From positions 39,200,037-39,264,036 of the forward strand of contig NC_089777.1 of the NCBI RefSeq assembly GCF_040412425.1: DNA of 64,000 nucleotides, read 5' to 3'. The first letter of the stretch is position 1; the number at the start of each line of letters is the position of its first letter. The notes beneath the pieces were generated by a model. The model searched no databases and was not told the origin of the DNA. It saw only the letters and a list, made by a program, of their open reading frames with translations. The position numbers were made by a program, and so were the translations under genes. The stretch is from Macrobrachium rosenbergii (taxonomy: Eukaryota; Arthropoda; Malacostraca; Decapoda; Palaemonidae). Shown piece by piece: positions 35,401-47,400 of the stretch.

Positions 35401-38400
35401 GAGGGGCGCTTAACAGGAGAAGAACGCTTCACAGAAGATGACTTGCTGGGAGAAAAGTGTCTCTTGGAGGACTTGATCGGAAGAGAGGCATCCTTCCTAC
35501 GAAGAAAGTCTCTTGAAGAGCTCTTTGATAAAGAGCCAGCAAGAGCAGCGAGCTGAGCCTGGAGGCCCACCAGGATCTGCTTGGTGGACTCCTGACCACC
35601 AGAAGAAGAGGAGGGAGATCTTCGAGTTCTCTTCTTAGCAACGGGAGAACCCTCTGGGAAGCGCTCAGGGCTGGAGTCCAATGCGTCTCCTCTAGGAGCC
35701 TTCCAAGTCCTCTTCAAAGGGCGCGACGCCTCAGCCGAACTCCAACCACGCTTGGGTGAAGAAGAAGCAGAAGACGAGAAACACTTCTTCAAGATCCCTT
35801 TTCTATGGCGATCTAAGGCAGCCTGGGACGCGTCAACAGGCGCTGCCGAAGGGACGCCTGACCGTTGGGAGCGCTCTTCATCCCCCTTGCGGCTGTCGAC
35901 ATTCCTCCTCCACTGGGTCTGGGAGTTTGGAAGAGGTCTAGGCCTAGGAGCGATGCGGAGCCAGTCCCCCTCCACTACACTGGGGACACTACACACATCA
36001 CTATCACTTCTCACTTTCTTTTCCTCCAAAGCACGCATCTGCAACTGCATCTTGCGGATCGTGGCCTTCATTGCAGCCATCTCCGACGACAAATCCACAG
36101 GTTCGACGAAGGGTGAAGGAGCTGAAACAACAGGAGTGACAGGCGAATCTGGAAGAGTGTTAGGTTCTAATTCTACCTCCTTAGAAAGAGACCTACTTGA
36201 GCTTCTAGAAGAAGCCTTCCTAACTCTATCCTTCTCCAACTTGCGTACATAAGAGTTCAAAGCTTTCCATTCCAGATCAGTGAGATTCTCACATTCAACA
36301 CAAGTGTTCTCAATAGAGCAATCATTCCCCCTACACCTCGAACACACAGTATGAGGATCTACCGAAGCTTTCGGTAGTCTCACCTTACAATCAGACCTAA
36401 CACACACACACGAAACACTGGTGCAACACTCTGATCAGACATTCTTACAGAAAAATCCAAAGCCAAAATCAAAATCAATCCACAAAAGCGTATGCCAAGC
36501 CAAAGATCCAATACATCACCAAAGGTCAGTCCAAAATAATCCTCAGCAAGCGAAAAATGAAAATCTAAGCAGGAGGAACCAACAACAGATGTTGCCGAAC
36601 CAGCGACAGAGAAAATCTGATTAGAAAACGGGAATGGTTCCTATTCCCGCCACCCAGCGGCGGGTATGGTAGATCACCTGACCTACCTGTCGCATGTGCC
36701 GCGAAATTTGAATTTCTGTCGGGAACGTCGGAGACTATAGCTAAGTATATATCTGACGGGTAAGTTGCATGTACAAAAACAGCTCCTTCTTGGAGGTGAC
36801 AGGAGATGCTTGGAGTTTGGTAGTCATCATCCCGATATAAGAGTGGTGCATCTTTCCACCGGGCATGTAAATTTGTAGATGACAATACTCTTCAAAGATG
36901 TTTCTGGGGGCGCAGGGTTGTTTTTAAGTAATAACTGGCTTGTTTTCATATTTTTATAGTATATTATCAGGACAATTTTGTCATCTTCTGTAATAGGGGT
37001 TATATTTTCATTTATTATTTTTCTGAGGGCCTTCTCATCTTCTGCATATTTTTGGTGCATGTAGTTCCTGTAATATAGTTTTATGGACTTACTATGGTTG
37101 TTTCCGGTGTCTGTCATGCTTTCCCAGTGACAGTTATTTATAGAGACTCAGGTTTGTTGTTCAACCATGTGATTAGAGTTGTTGTTGTTAAGGAGTACTT
37201 GTGCTGATTTGTCAATCTCTTCTGTAGTTCCTTTCCACGTGGAAAAGTGTGAGAGGGCACGACGGACGAAGGCTTCAACCACAGACTTTTTATACCTGTC
37301 CGGGCACTCACTGGACCCATTAAAGCAGTGGTTCCCAACCTTTTTCCTGTCATTTCCCCCTGCACCCAGTGCAACCCTCCAGATTTCCCCCTTCATGTGT
37401 ATGAGGGAAAGAGTAGTTAAAACACACTGTGACGACTTACTAATTTATTTTTCCATTATAGACAAATATACTGATAAACAAATAGTTAGACAGAGAGCGG
37501 TTAGTTACCCGCCCATCTGCAACAGACATTCTCTCTCTCTCTCTCTCTCTCATGATAAAATACATCTGATATTTTTTTTAGTTAGTAGGTAGTGTAGTTA
37601 TTTCCCCCCTGGTAGCTTCAAATTTTCCTCCAGGTTGGGAACCACTGCATTAAAGCATAAACCAGGGTTCATGGGTTTCTTGTATATTGTGGTGGTATAA
37701 CCCAATGGGGTCTGCTGCACTTGAATGTTCAGGAAGGGAAGGGCACCGTCAACACTACGTTCACACGTGAGACAGAGGACGGAACATTCTTCGTAAGTAG
37801 TCTAGTTTTTCTAGGTCTTCTTTGTTATTCACTGTCACGAAGGTGTTATCTATATACCTGTAGTATTGAGGAGAGCAGGGGATCTTACCGAGACCCTCTC
37901 CTCTACAATACTCATGTAGAAATTGGCAAATAAGACCCCTAAAGGGGATCCCACTGCCATGCCGTCGATCTGGCAGTAAAGATGTCCCCTGTGGGTGGTG
38001 AAGGGGGCCTTCTTAGTGCATGTTTTGAGAAGGGCTTTTAGGGTTTCTTTGGGGATGTTCATGGTCAGTGTGTCCTTACATCTGTATACCCTATTCAGGA
38101 TATGTTCAATTGTCTCGTTGACTGGCACGTTCATGAAGAGGCTCTTGATGTCCCTGTAGAGGGAGAGTCGATGAGACTTGGTCCTTGCTCATCTTGACCC
38201 GTAGGGGCATGACCAGCAATGTCAGGAGTTTTCCCTACTTTTAGTGGGAGTTCTGCAGTCAGGGAGTACTCCTATGACTGCTAAAGCAAAACAATACAAG
38301 TACCCTTCCCCTGGCGGTGATGTAGAAAACACCAAAACGACCATAAAAAACTTTGTAACCTTTACACCAAATTAAAAATAATACCAATCCATTAAAAGAC

Positions 38401-41400
38401 AAGGTTGGTGGGTACTCCAGGTACCAAGCACCCGCAGGGTTCCCAAAACTTGACAACCTTAAACAAGGCGAGGAGATAGAGGAAACAGAAGTATTACTTC
38501 TACCCCTCATTCCCTAGTGCCATGCCAGCCACGGAAAAAGGACCTAGAGCACTGTAGTCTTCCAATGCTGTTTCCACATCACAAGTAGTGGTTGACGAAA
38601 ACTGATCAACACTTCAAATGAGTCAATTGGATGATTGCAGAGAGGGAAAGATTGCGCTTAAAAGCCAACGACGTGGCTACTGCTCAAAGGCCAAGGGGGT
38701 TTTACTTTAAACAAGGGTAAGGCATCTTCCTGAATACCCAAGTGAGACTCAATAATTACTTCTCTCAGAAAGAAGGAGAGAGCATTCTTAGAGAGAGGAT
38801 GTGATGGGTTTTTGACTGAACACCAGAGGTTACAAAAATTCCCTCTGATTTTCTTGGTTCTTTCGAGGTAGTGTTTTAACACTCTCACTGGGCATAAGAC
38901 TCTCTCTTGGTCCAAAAGTACAAGTATCCCTGTAAGGCTACTGATAGTGAAGAATCGAGGCCATGGGTTGGAAGGGTTTTCATTCTTTGCTAAGAACCCT
39001 AGTATGAACGTGCATACTGCATCTTCTTGGGAGAAGCCAACTTGCTTATCCAGAGCTTGTAACTCACTAATCCTTTTTGCTTTGGCCAAAGCAACCAGAA
39101 AAAAAAAGTCTTCCTAGATAAATCCCTGAATGATGAAGTGTTAAGTGGCTCAAAAGGGGACCTGAAAGCCAATGTAACACAACATCCAAGTTCCAAGAAA
39201 CTGGAGTTTGCACATTCTGTTTCAAGGTATCGAAAGACTTAATTAAATCGGATATATCTTGATTTGAGGATATATCTAAACCTCTATGACTGAATACTGA
39301 ATTCAGCATAGATGTGTAGCCTTTGATTGTGGACGTTGTTAAACCTCGAGACATCTTCAGATAAAGTAAAAAAATCTGCTAGTTGGACTAAAGAGGTCTC
39401 AGAAGAAGAGATGCCACGTCTCTTGTATCACCTGCAAAATACAGCCAACTGAGAGTTGGTAGAAGAGTCGTGCCTACATTTAGCAATAGTGTTTGCAACC
39501 TCTCTTGAAAAACCTTTTGCTCTGACAAGCTTCCTAACCGTCTGAAGCCTGTCAGAGCGAGAGTGTACAATCCTTGATGGAACCTACTGAAATGAGGTTG
39601 AGCAGATTTTGTTTCTGTGGCAGGAGCCTTGGAAAGTCTGTCAGAAGTTCTAAGAGGTCCAGAAACCATTCCTTTTGTGGCCAAAACAGAGCAATCAGAA
39701 CCACTGATGTATTATGGTGTGATTGGAATTTGTTTATTACTTCCCTCACTAGACTGAATAGTGGGGACGCATAAACCTCCAGGTCCGACCAACCTTGGAG
39801 CATCGCATCCCGTTGCCCATGCTTGAGGATCCAGGGCCAGAGAGCAATACAGCGGGAGGCAATGATTTCTCAAAACAGGCCTACCATCGGCTTTCCCAAC
39901 CATTTCCATGGGTTGGTGCACACCTGTGGATGCAGCGACCATTCTGTGGGTAGAACCTCTTTGCAACGGCTCAGCTCATCAGCAAAAACGTTCAACTTGT
40001 CCTGAACGAAGCGGGTGAGTATCTGGGTGTTGTTGCTTTGAGCCCAGAGGAAGAGATCTCTGGCTGCTTCGCACAGAGAAAAAGAGTGAGTTCCTCCGAT
40101 TCCGTATGTATGCCACTGTGGTTGTGTTGTCCGAATCAGAGACAGATGAATTGCCTTCAGTTCCTTTAGATTTGTATGGAGTTTCCTCTCCTCTAGAGAC
40201 CATGTCCCTGCAGCTTCCAAGTCTCCTAAGATTGCTCCCCAACCCAGAACCAATACGTCAAGAGAACAATTTTAGGTTCAGGTTCAATTGATGTAGTGAC
40301 TTTCCTACAAGAAATCTCCCACCAATGAAGGTCTACTTTTACTCCGAGTGATGGGGAAGATGGACAAATCCAGTGGTCTTCCTGCTCCAACTGGCCTTTA
40401 GGAAGAATTGCAAAGGTCTCGCATGCAGTCTCCCCAATGACACGAACATCTCGATGGAAGAGAGGGTTCCCAAGAGGCTCACCCAAGCGTTGGCTGAGCA
40501 GGACTGAAGATCAAGTGTCTGACTTTCTGAATGCAAGACTGTACTCTCTTGTCGGATGGAAAAACCTGAAAATTCCGAGAGTCTATCTTCATCCCTAAAC
40601 AGACTATAAACAGATGGGACTAGTTGGGATTGCTGTTGATTGACTACAATGCCCAAGTCCTGGGCCAGAAGTAGAGTTTTTATTAGGTCCTCCGTACATT
40701 TCTCCCTGGATGATGACAATAGGAGCCAGTCGTCCAGATACAAGCATACCTTGATGACCATCCGGTAAACCCATTGCGATAGAGGGGCAAGTACTCTGAT
40801 GAAGACTTGAGGGGCTGTGGACAGACTGAAGCACAGAGCCCAAAATTGGAAGACTCTGTCCTGGAATACAAACCTCAGGTACTTCCTGGAATCCTGGTGT
40901 ATTGGGATATGAAAGTAAGCGTCTTTCATGTTGATGGATACCATCCAATCTCCTTGTTGAACAGCAGAGAGAACTGAGTGAATTGTCTGCATTTTGAACT
41001 CCGTTATCTGCAGAGAGAAGTTCAGAGCGCTTTCGTCCAGAACAGGTTTCCAACCTTCTGATGACTTGGGAACAACAAACAGTCGGTTGTAAAACCCCTC
41101 CGAGGATAAGTCCTCTACCACCTCTATTGCTCTTTTCGTGAGAATAGTTGAAACCACCTTTGCGAGCGTCAAAAATCTCTCCAAGCCTTCTGAACACGCC
41201 TCCAAGGAGATGGGTGAAGACGTTAATGGGGGCTTCTCCATGAATGGGATAGAATACCTTCTTTGAGCACCTTCAGTACACATGACTCCACAGACCTTGC
41301 CTCCCTCTTTCCCAAAACTGAAGCAATCTGGCGGCCTCTGGGATACAGAGGACCGGATGCTCACTTGCTAGGGGAGGGTCTGGCAGTAGACTTCTTACTG

Positions 41401-44400
41401 ATTGGCTGAATGGATTTGAGGCTCAAGCATGGGTGTAAAGGAAACCATAGGATTACGATTCGAATCCTTAGGCTGTCTGGTTGACTGCGCCAGCAGGTCA
41501 TGAGTTGCCTTCTTTTGAAGTTCCGTTGCTACACGTTCTACTGTAGCTCGTATGACAAGAATGCTTTTGTCCATCACAGCAAAAAAGGGGGGAGGATCTT
41601 TGAGAAGGGGTAACTCCTTTGGTGGTGAACGAGCACCACAGCTCCGTTTTCTTGAGAATGCCGGTCAAAAAAAAGTGCAGCTAATTCCTGGGCTCCATCT
41701 CTTTTTGCTTTATCAGTGCAAGAAAGTACCCTGAGTCAATCTGCTGCAAAACTGTCTTGAAGGGAAGCGAAGCACAATCCTCAACTTTTTTAGTTAAGGC
41801 CCCACAGTCTGGTCAAGGAGACTGAAAATTTCAAACACTTTAAAGGTTCCTTCACTATATGACCCAATTCTTTGGGGAAAAACATGATCTTGGCTGAGTC
41901 GAATGAAGATCTGTGTGCAAGGTTGATGAGGCCGGATAAGTGCCCTTGAGAGGAGGCAGAAACTCCCAAAGATGGAGCTTCCCCAGTCACATAATACACA
42001 TATCTCCTTTTAGGCAGTCGAGACGGAGGAGAACAAAACATTCCCCCTGTTCTCGGATAACCAAGAGTCAATGCCTGACAACGCTTTCTTAGAAGAAATG
42101 GATAAATACCACCTTGGGTAGCTTGCCTGTTCCCACGGGCTGTCGTAACATAAAGCAGAACCAGGAGAAGACAGCGCTGCAAGAGAAAAGTAAGTGGGAG
42201 AACGAAAAATAAAATAATTCAGGAGGGATGCATAAGACATAGAAGGCTGTTCCTGTTCTAATAATTCCTCCTCTGCCGAAGAAACAGAGGAAATAGCCAA
42301 GTCTTGCTGAGCTTCCTCTGTCACCTGAGTAGTCAAAGGCTTCTTTAGAAGTTCTAGGATATTATCCAAATGACAATGAATCGAGGTAAGCGAGGAGTCC
42401 TGAGTCGGAGGGAGAGGTTCAGACGTCAACTTTGAGCGAAGGGGAGGGACAGAGTTCTCAACAACGGCACTGCAGCAGGTTGCCCGCCTGTTAACAGAGA
42501 ATCCGAATCAGAAGAACCTTCAGAAATCAGAGAATAATCTAACACTTCGCTATGTCTAGCTTTCACCGAGATATCAGAAGCCAATGGGCGAACTGCTCCC
42601 ATTGTTAGCTTTGGAGCCACTGGGCACTTTGATCCCATGGGGCAATCTGCTCCCATTGTGCGACTGGCATCCACTTGGCGCTTAGAGGCCACTGGGTGCT
42701 TGGAAGCCACTGGGAGCTCTACATTGTCCCAAAAACTACAAGAGGGCTCCTGTCACTTATGCAGTATCGAGGGAGCTTGCCCCTCTACTGTAAGCCTTTT
42801 CAAGTGCCTGGAAGAGCCTTGGAAATGCCAGCTGCGTCCTTTGGACTCGTTAGAGTCTGATCCACTGGAAGATAAGGTGTGAGGTATACTTGTACACCTT
42901 TCCAGCGGTTATCCACCGATACCTGGGAAATAGCAACATGTTCGGCTAAGGAAGCAAACCCCACCAACCTCCCTTGGACTTACGGTTTGTCTCTCAGGTT
43001 TAGGGGAGTTTGGCAGGGACTTCCGTCTAAGAGCATCGGTGGGACGAGTAGCCACCCCCTCCACTGACAAAACACTTGCACCAGGATCACTAACACTTGC
43101 CTGGTCTAAAAGGACTTTCCCTGAAGCTCCTAGTTGAGCAACGGTATCCACTAAAGCGTCAAACTTGATGTCAATCCGAGCTTCGAGACTGGCAATGGTA
43201 CTAGGTTCAGAGGGATGGAAGCCAGGTAACGGAGCAGAAGGGAGCATAAGAGAACTGGGAATAGGAGAAAAAGCAGTCACAGGTGTTGAAAGAACCAGTT
43301 TAGGTGAAGAAGACAATGATGCCCTAGTCTCGGCTCTAGCAGATGCCTTTCTCTGTCTAGCTTTTTCTAACTTGTCTAGTTAAAATTTTCCATATACCGT
43401 CGTCCCAGTTTCCACTCTATGCATGTCAAGTCAGAACAAATTTATCCTCGGCAATGATAACAAATTGAATGTGAGTCATATTTAGAAGATGTCAACCTGG
43501 TATTGCAGCCCTTGCTACAATACTGGTTACTAGAAACACTAGTGTCTGACATAATAAGTCACAATCAAGACAAATAATCCAACTAAGCTGAGTAATTTAG
43601 TACAGAGGCTACCAAACGTGCAGAATACTTCACGAAATCCTTTGATAAGCTCCAGTGAACAATCCTGACAATTCAAAACCAAGCTGCTTAACAATGATGT
43701 TGAGTCGTTGAGCGGCAGAAACGAACTGAGCTCTTCAGCTATATTGTACTTACACTTCCCCTGGAAGTGGGCGGGGGCACCTACCTGCACCAAAACAACA
43801 CAGAGCTACTGCAAATTTCAAATCTAAAGCTGCCGTTAAAGTAGAAACTAACAGCTATGTAATTACTTAGTAAGTATATAACAATGACTTATCACACTGT
43901 GACTCTGTCTGCATGTGTACAACCAGAAGACCATGCATGCATTGAATAAGAGGGTATCACTAATTCTACTCGGTGTAATTTGGCATTGGTACCACAGTAA
44001 CAGCCTGGGGTAGTCCACCTGTCCAAGAAGTCATGGGAAGACTTGGGGCACCAAGCAAGGTAAGGAGCCCCCATGTCAATCCTACCTATGGTAGATCTCC
44101 CATCTGCAGATGGGCAAACTGCCACCAACCCTACAAGGGGGAAGGCAATCATTTGAAGTCCACAGGGATCTCTTGTGAGATGACTTATTGGACTACTACT
44201 TCCAGTGCAAGGAAGAAGAGGCAGAGGAAAGTGAAAAGGAGGAGGGGAAGAATATATACACCTGCAATTCTTCACCTTAAACCTTACATGTTTTACTTTC
44301 CTATAGCAGTGCAGGAGAACTGGCTGAGGCAAGAAAAGCAGACACTGATAGACAGGGCAATGTGGTCGATTCCGAGGAGCATCTCAGTGTCTTCTCTCTT

Positions 44401-47400
44401 CTTGAGAAAAGTTTTGACTCAGAACAGTCTTTCAGTATCAAACGGACCTGTTCTGAGAACCTCCTTACTCCTCCCGAGAGTAAGGGGGGAATTAACAAGA
44501 CTCATCAATGTCAAAGGTGAGAGCATTTCCTCCCAACAATACCAACGAATAGTTTTAAGCCTTTCTCCTTGTTCCCAAACCTTTACCCTGTGAAGGGAAC
44601 CACCTCACACATTCCTCACAGGAAAGATCGGGACTGCAGGTCCTATCCTTATAGAAGGGCCAACATCAAAGGGGAGCCACTGACAAAGACGACATGAAGT
44701 GACCATACACTTTCTTAGTTTATTCTTCTCGAGCACAACCGTTTCACAAAAAAATTACCATACGTAAAGAAAAAGAAAAAAGAAATTTCAACTTAGCAGT
44801 ATGCAGAAATGCAGCAAGACATCCTCACTGAAAGGCAGCTGGAGAGAAAGTGCTCATTGACAGCAGGTGAGTAGGGTTTCCCCCTACTCACCCACCTACC
44901 ACTAATCAAATCACCCTTTCACAAAGTTTCAAAAACCAGTTCCACTGAGGAATACTCCTACATAAAAAGCAATGGTTTGTATTCCAACAGAAACAATTAC
45001 CTTACAAAATTTTGGAATCTTGGGGTAATAACTTGAAAACAGCAAAGATCAATGTGATGAGTAATTTTTTAAGTCACTAGTATGATTGTTCTTCAGTAGC
45101 TTAAGCAGACCGAGAAATTAAGCCAATATACGAGACAAAGTTACGAATAAAGTATTTTAAACGTAATGTATTCACAAGCAACTGGCTTCGTAACTTTTTT
45201 AAGAAGCCAAACTCATTTAAGCAGGATGTGGTACAGCACTGTGGTTCAATGGCATTACTATTTATCTATGGTTTAATGGCATTACTATTTATCTATAAGT
45301 ATTAAAAATGTTATAAGTAGCAGACACATAATTACCTGAAAAATTCACTTTGCCATAAAGATTCTGAATTTGTGGAGCTATGCCCAGTCTGAATAAGAAA
45401 AGACTGAGAGCATGAAGACAAAACACAAGACGGGGCATGTTCTTTTTATCATAAACATCTGTTGTCTCAGGATAAAATATCTGTTAAACAAAACCAAAAT
45501 GAAAAATTGTAGATGTTGTCTCAGAATAAAATATCTGTTAAACAAAACCAAAATGAAAAATTGTAAGACCATATTATCATGATGATATTCCAATTAAACA
45601 AATCAGTGCTTAAATAAGTAAGATTTAATGCACTTCTTTTACTTCTAAAACCAACTGAATTTCTTACAGTAGCTTATCCAAACTCCTTTTATAAAACCTC
45701 TTAGGCTTTAAAATGAAAGTTCATCATAATGAGTGACCATCCATAATGACACTAAATTATCTCCTTACAATGCCCTAGATGAGACAATGAAAAATTACCA
45801 TGAATTTCTTGATCCCTTTTACATTAATAAAGAAAAATGTTATATCAAATATTTCAAGATTACTAATACAAATTTATTTATCATTAGTAAGAAAAACTTT
45901 TAACATAAATACACAATATATGATAGAAATGGTTAATGTTAACAATCAAAAACCCATACAGTATCTTAGCTGATCAAAGGTAACAAAATCATTTGTAATA
46001 CTTTCCATCGCTATTGCATAGTAATTCAAATAGTCAAGTGCACTGCACAGCTATTTCCAAATAAAACATTCATTAAACATTTGCACAACGAATTGCTTTC
46101 ACTTGAAAATCTTTCATGTCATAAAATACAGAATTAAAATAGTAAATTTGCACAAATTATTCCATGCAATCAAATACAGGCATGCGACAAAAACAATTCC
46201 CTGAAAAATGATACTTGACTGTAAAAAAAGCAACAGTTCTTTGAAAATTATCTGTTGGTGCTCTCAGATTAAGCTGACCTGGTGCTGATGCAAACTCTTA
46301 TTCTTTAAATAGACTAGAGTTAAAAATTACGAATAGATTCCGAAATGCTTCAAAATCCACAATGTTACACAAATATTGATTAATGTTTGGAAAGTATTAC
46401 TTCATTATCTCCCTTTTTGAATGAATATAGAATGCTGCATAGGCTTGCTGTATGGATTTTACATGTCATTTAGCTATACTCTAATATGCAACAGTCTAGA
46501 AATACAAATACATAAAATATGCAGCAATAACCCTGCAGATGCAATAATTGCCTGAAAAATATGTGTATATAAAATAGGAACAAAACACAGGGATCAAATG
46601 TGAAGGCATTCGCCAATATCGTGACAAATAATCTGAAACTCAGCAGGAAAATATTACCCTATAAGAAAGTCATATTTTCTGTCAATAATATATTCTTGAA
46701 CTATGCAATGGAGAAATTACCCACAATAAATTATTAATGATCTGACCATCAGTTGCTTTTTACAGTCACAAGAAAATGACACTTGGGATTTCTGTAAAAA
46801 CTGATTTGGCAATATAAAGCACCACAACTTGTATGGAAATTACTGTCAAAAGGTACTTACAGGAGGTAACTTTATCTTTTTCAAAGCCTTCAGAAAGTAG
46901 TTTATGTTGTCTGTATGCCTGAAAGTTAATCCCAAGGATTTGTACCGGTTCAAGTTCGAATCGTATATTCGTCGAAGAGGTACAGTGTCAGGTGCAAAGA
47001 AGTGACCCAATTTTGCCAGGTAAACACCATTTCTCAGCTTTTCTTCTAATTCTCCAGCTTCAGGCAACTCTTCGTTTATGCAGGCTTCAATCCACCTGTT
47101 GATCAAAATGATATTTTAATGATAAAATAAAGTTTGTTCATACTTACCTGGCAGATATATATACAGCTGTATTTCTCCGAAATCCGACAGAATTTCAAAA
47201 CTTCATGCACACGCAGTGTGGCCAGGTGGTTAGTACTCATTCCTGCTGCTGGGTGGCGGGAATCGGGAACCATTCCCATTTTCTATTCAGATTTTCTAGT
47301 GCCACTGTCTCCTGAGGGGAGGTGGGTGGGCACTATAATTATATATATCTGCCAGGTAAGTATGAACAAACTTTATTTTATCATTAAAATATCATTTTGT

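Larger units (their letters stand above)
30900..36779 (-). mobile_element. DIRS-like tyrosine-recombinase retrotransposon, copy A
   Basis: The 5.9-kb element has inverted terminal repeats (about 36611-36779 and 30937-31094, plus a 3' extension to 30900), an internal complementary region near the 3' end, and in order on the minus strand a gag, an RT/RNase H and a tyrosine recombinase. It is inserted in the Penelope-like element. A T5 run is shared at both junctions with no other duplication, as expected for recombinase-mediated insertion. The copy is fairly complete: it has a (TG)n slip and a stop in gag, a frameshift in RT and one in the recombinase. Confidence 0.93.
38265..43890 (-). mobile_element. 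DIRS-like retrotransposon, copy B
   Basis: This is the same general type as A and C but more diverged. The 5' end region at 43740-43890 is weakly similar to the 5' ITRs of A and C. The 3' ITR is missing: the element stops at about 38265 against the Penelope element. Gag remnants lie at 43316-41790 (frames shifted several times), RT/RNase H at 41364-39388, recombinase at 39684-38560. Confidence 0.82.

Noticed and set aside
35752..36252. 166-residue plus-strand open frame, with others at 34987-35268 and 37179-37592
   Set aside because: They are antisense to the DIRS A gag and Penelope coding sequence; their length comes from RS-rich codon bias and no domain is seen.
44033..44593. 186-residue plus-strand frame
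   Set aside because: Opposite to the coding direction of the DIRS D remnant and without recognisable motifs.
45378..45593. 71-residue minus-strand frame with a repeated FFILVLFNRYFILRQ
   Set aside because: Out of frame with exon 4; the repeat is the 54-bp tandem duplication read in another frame.
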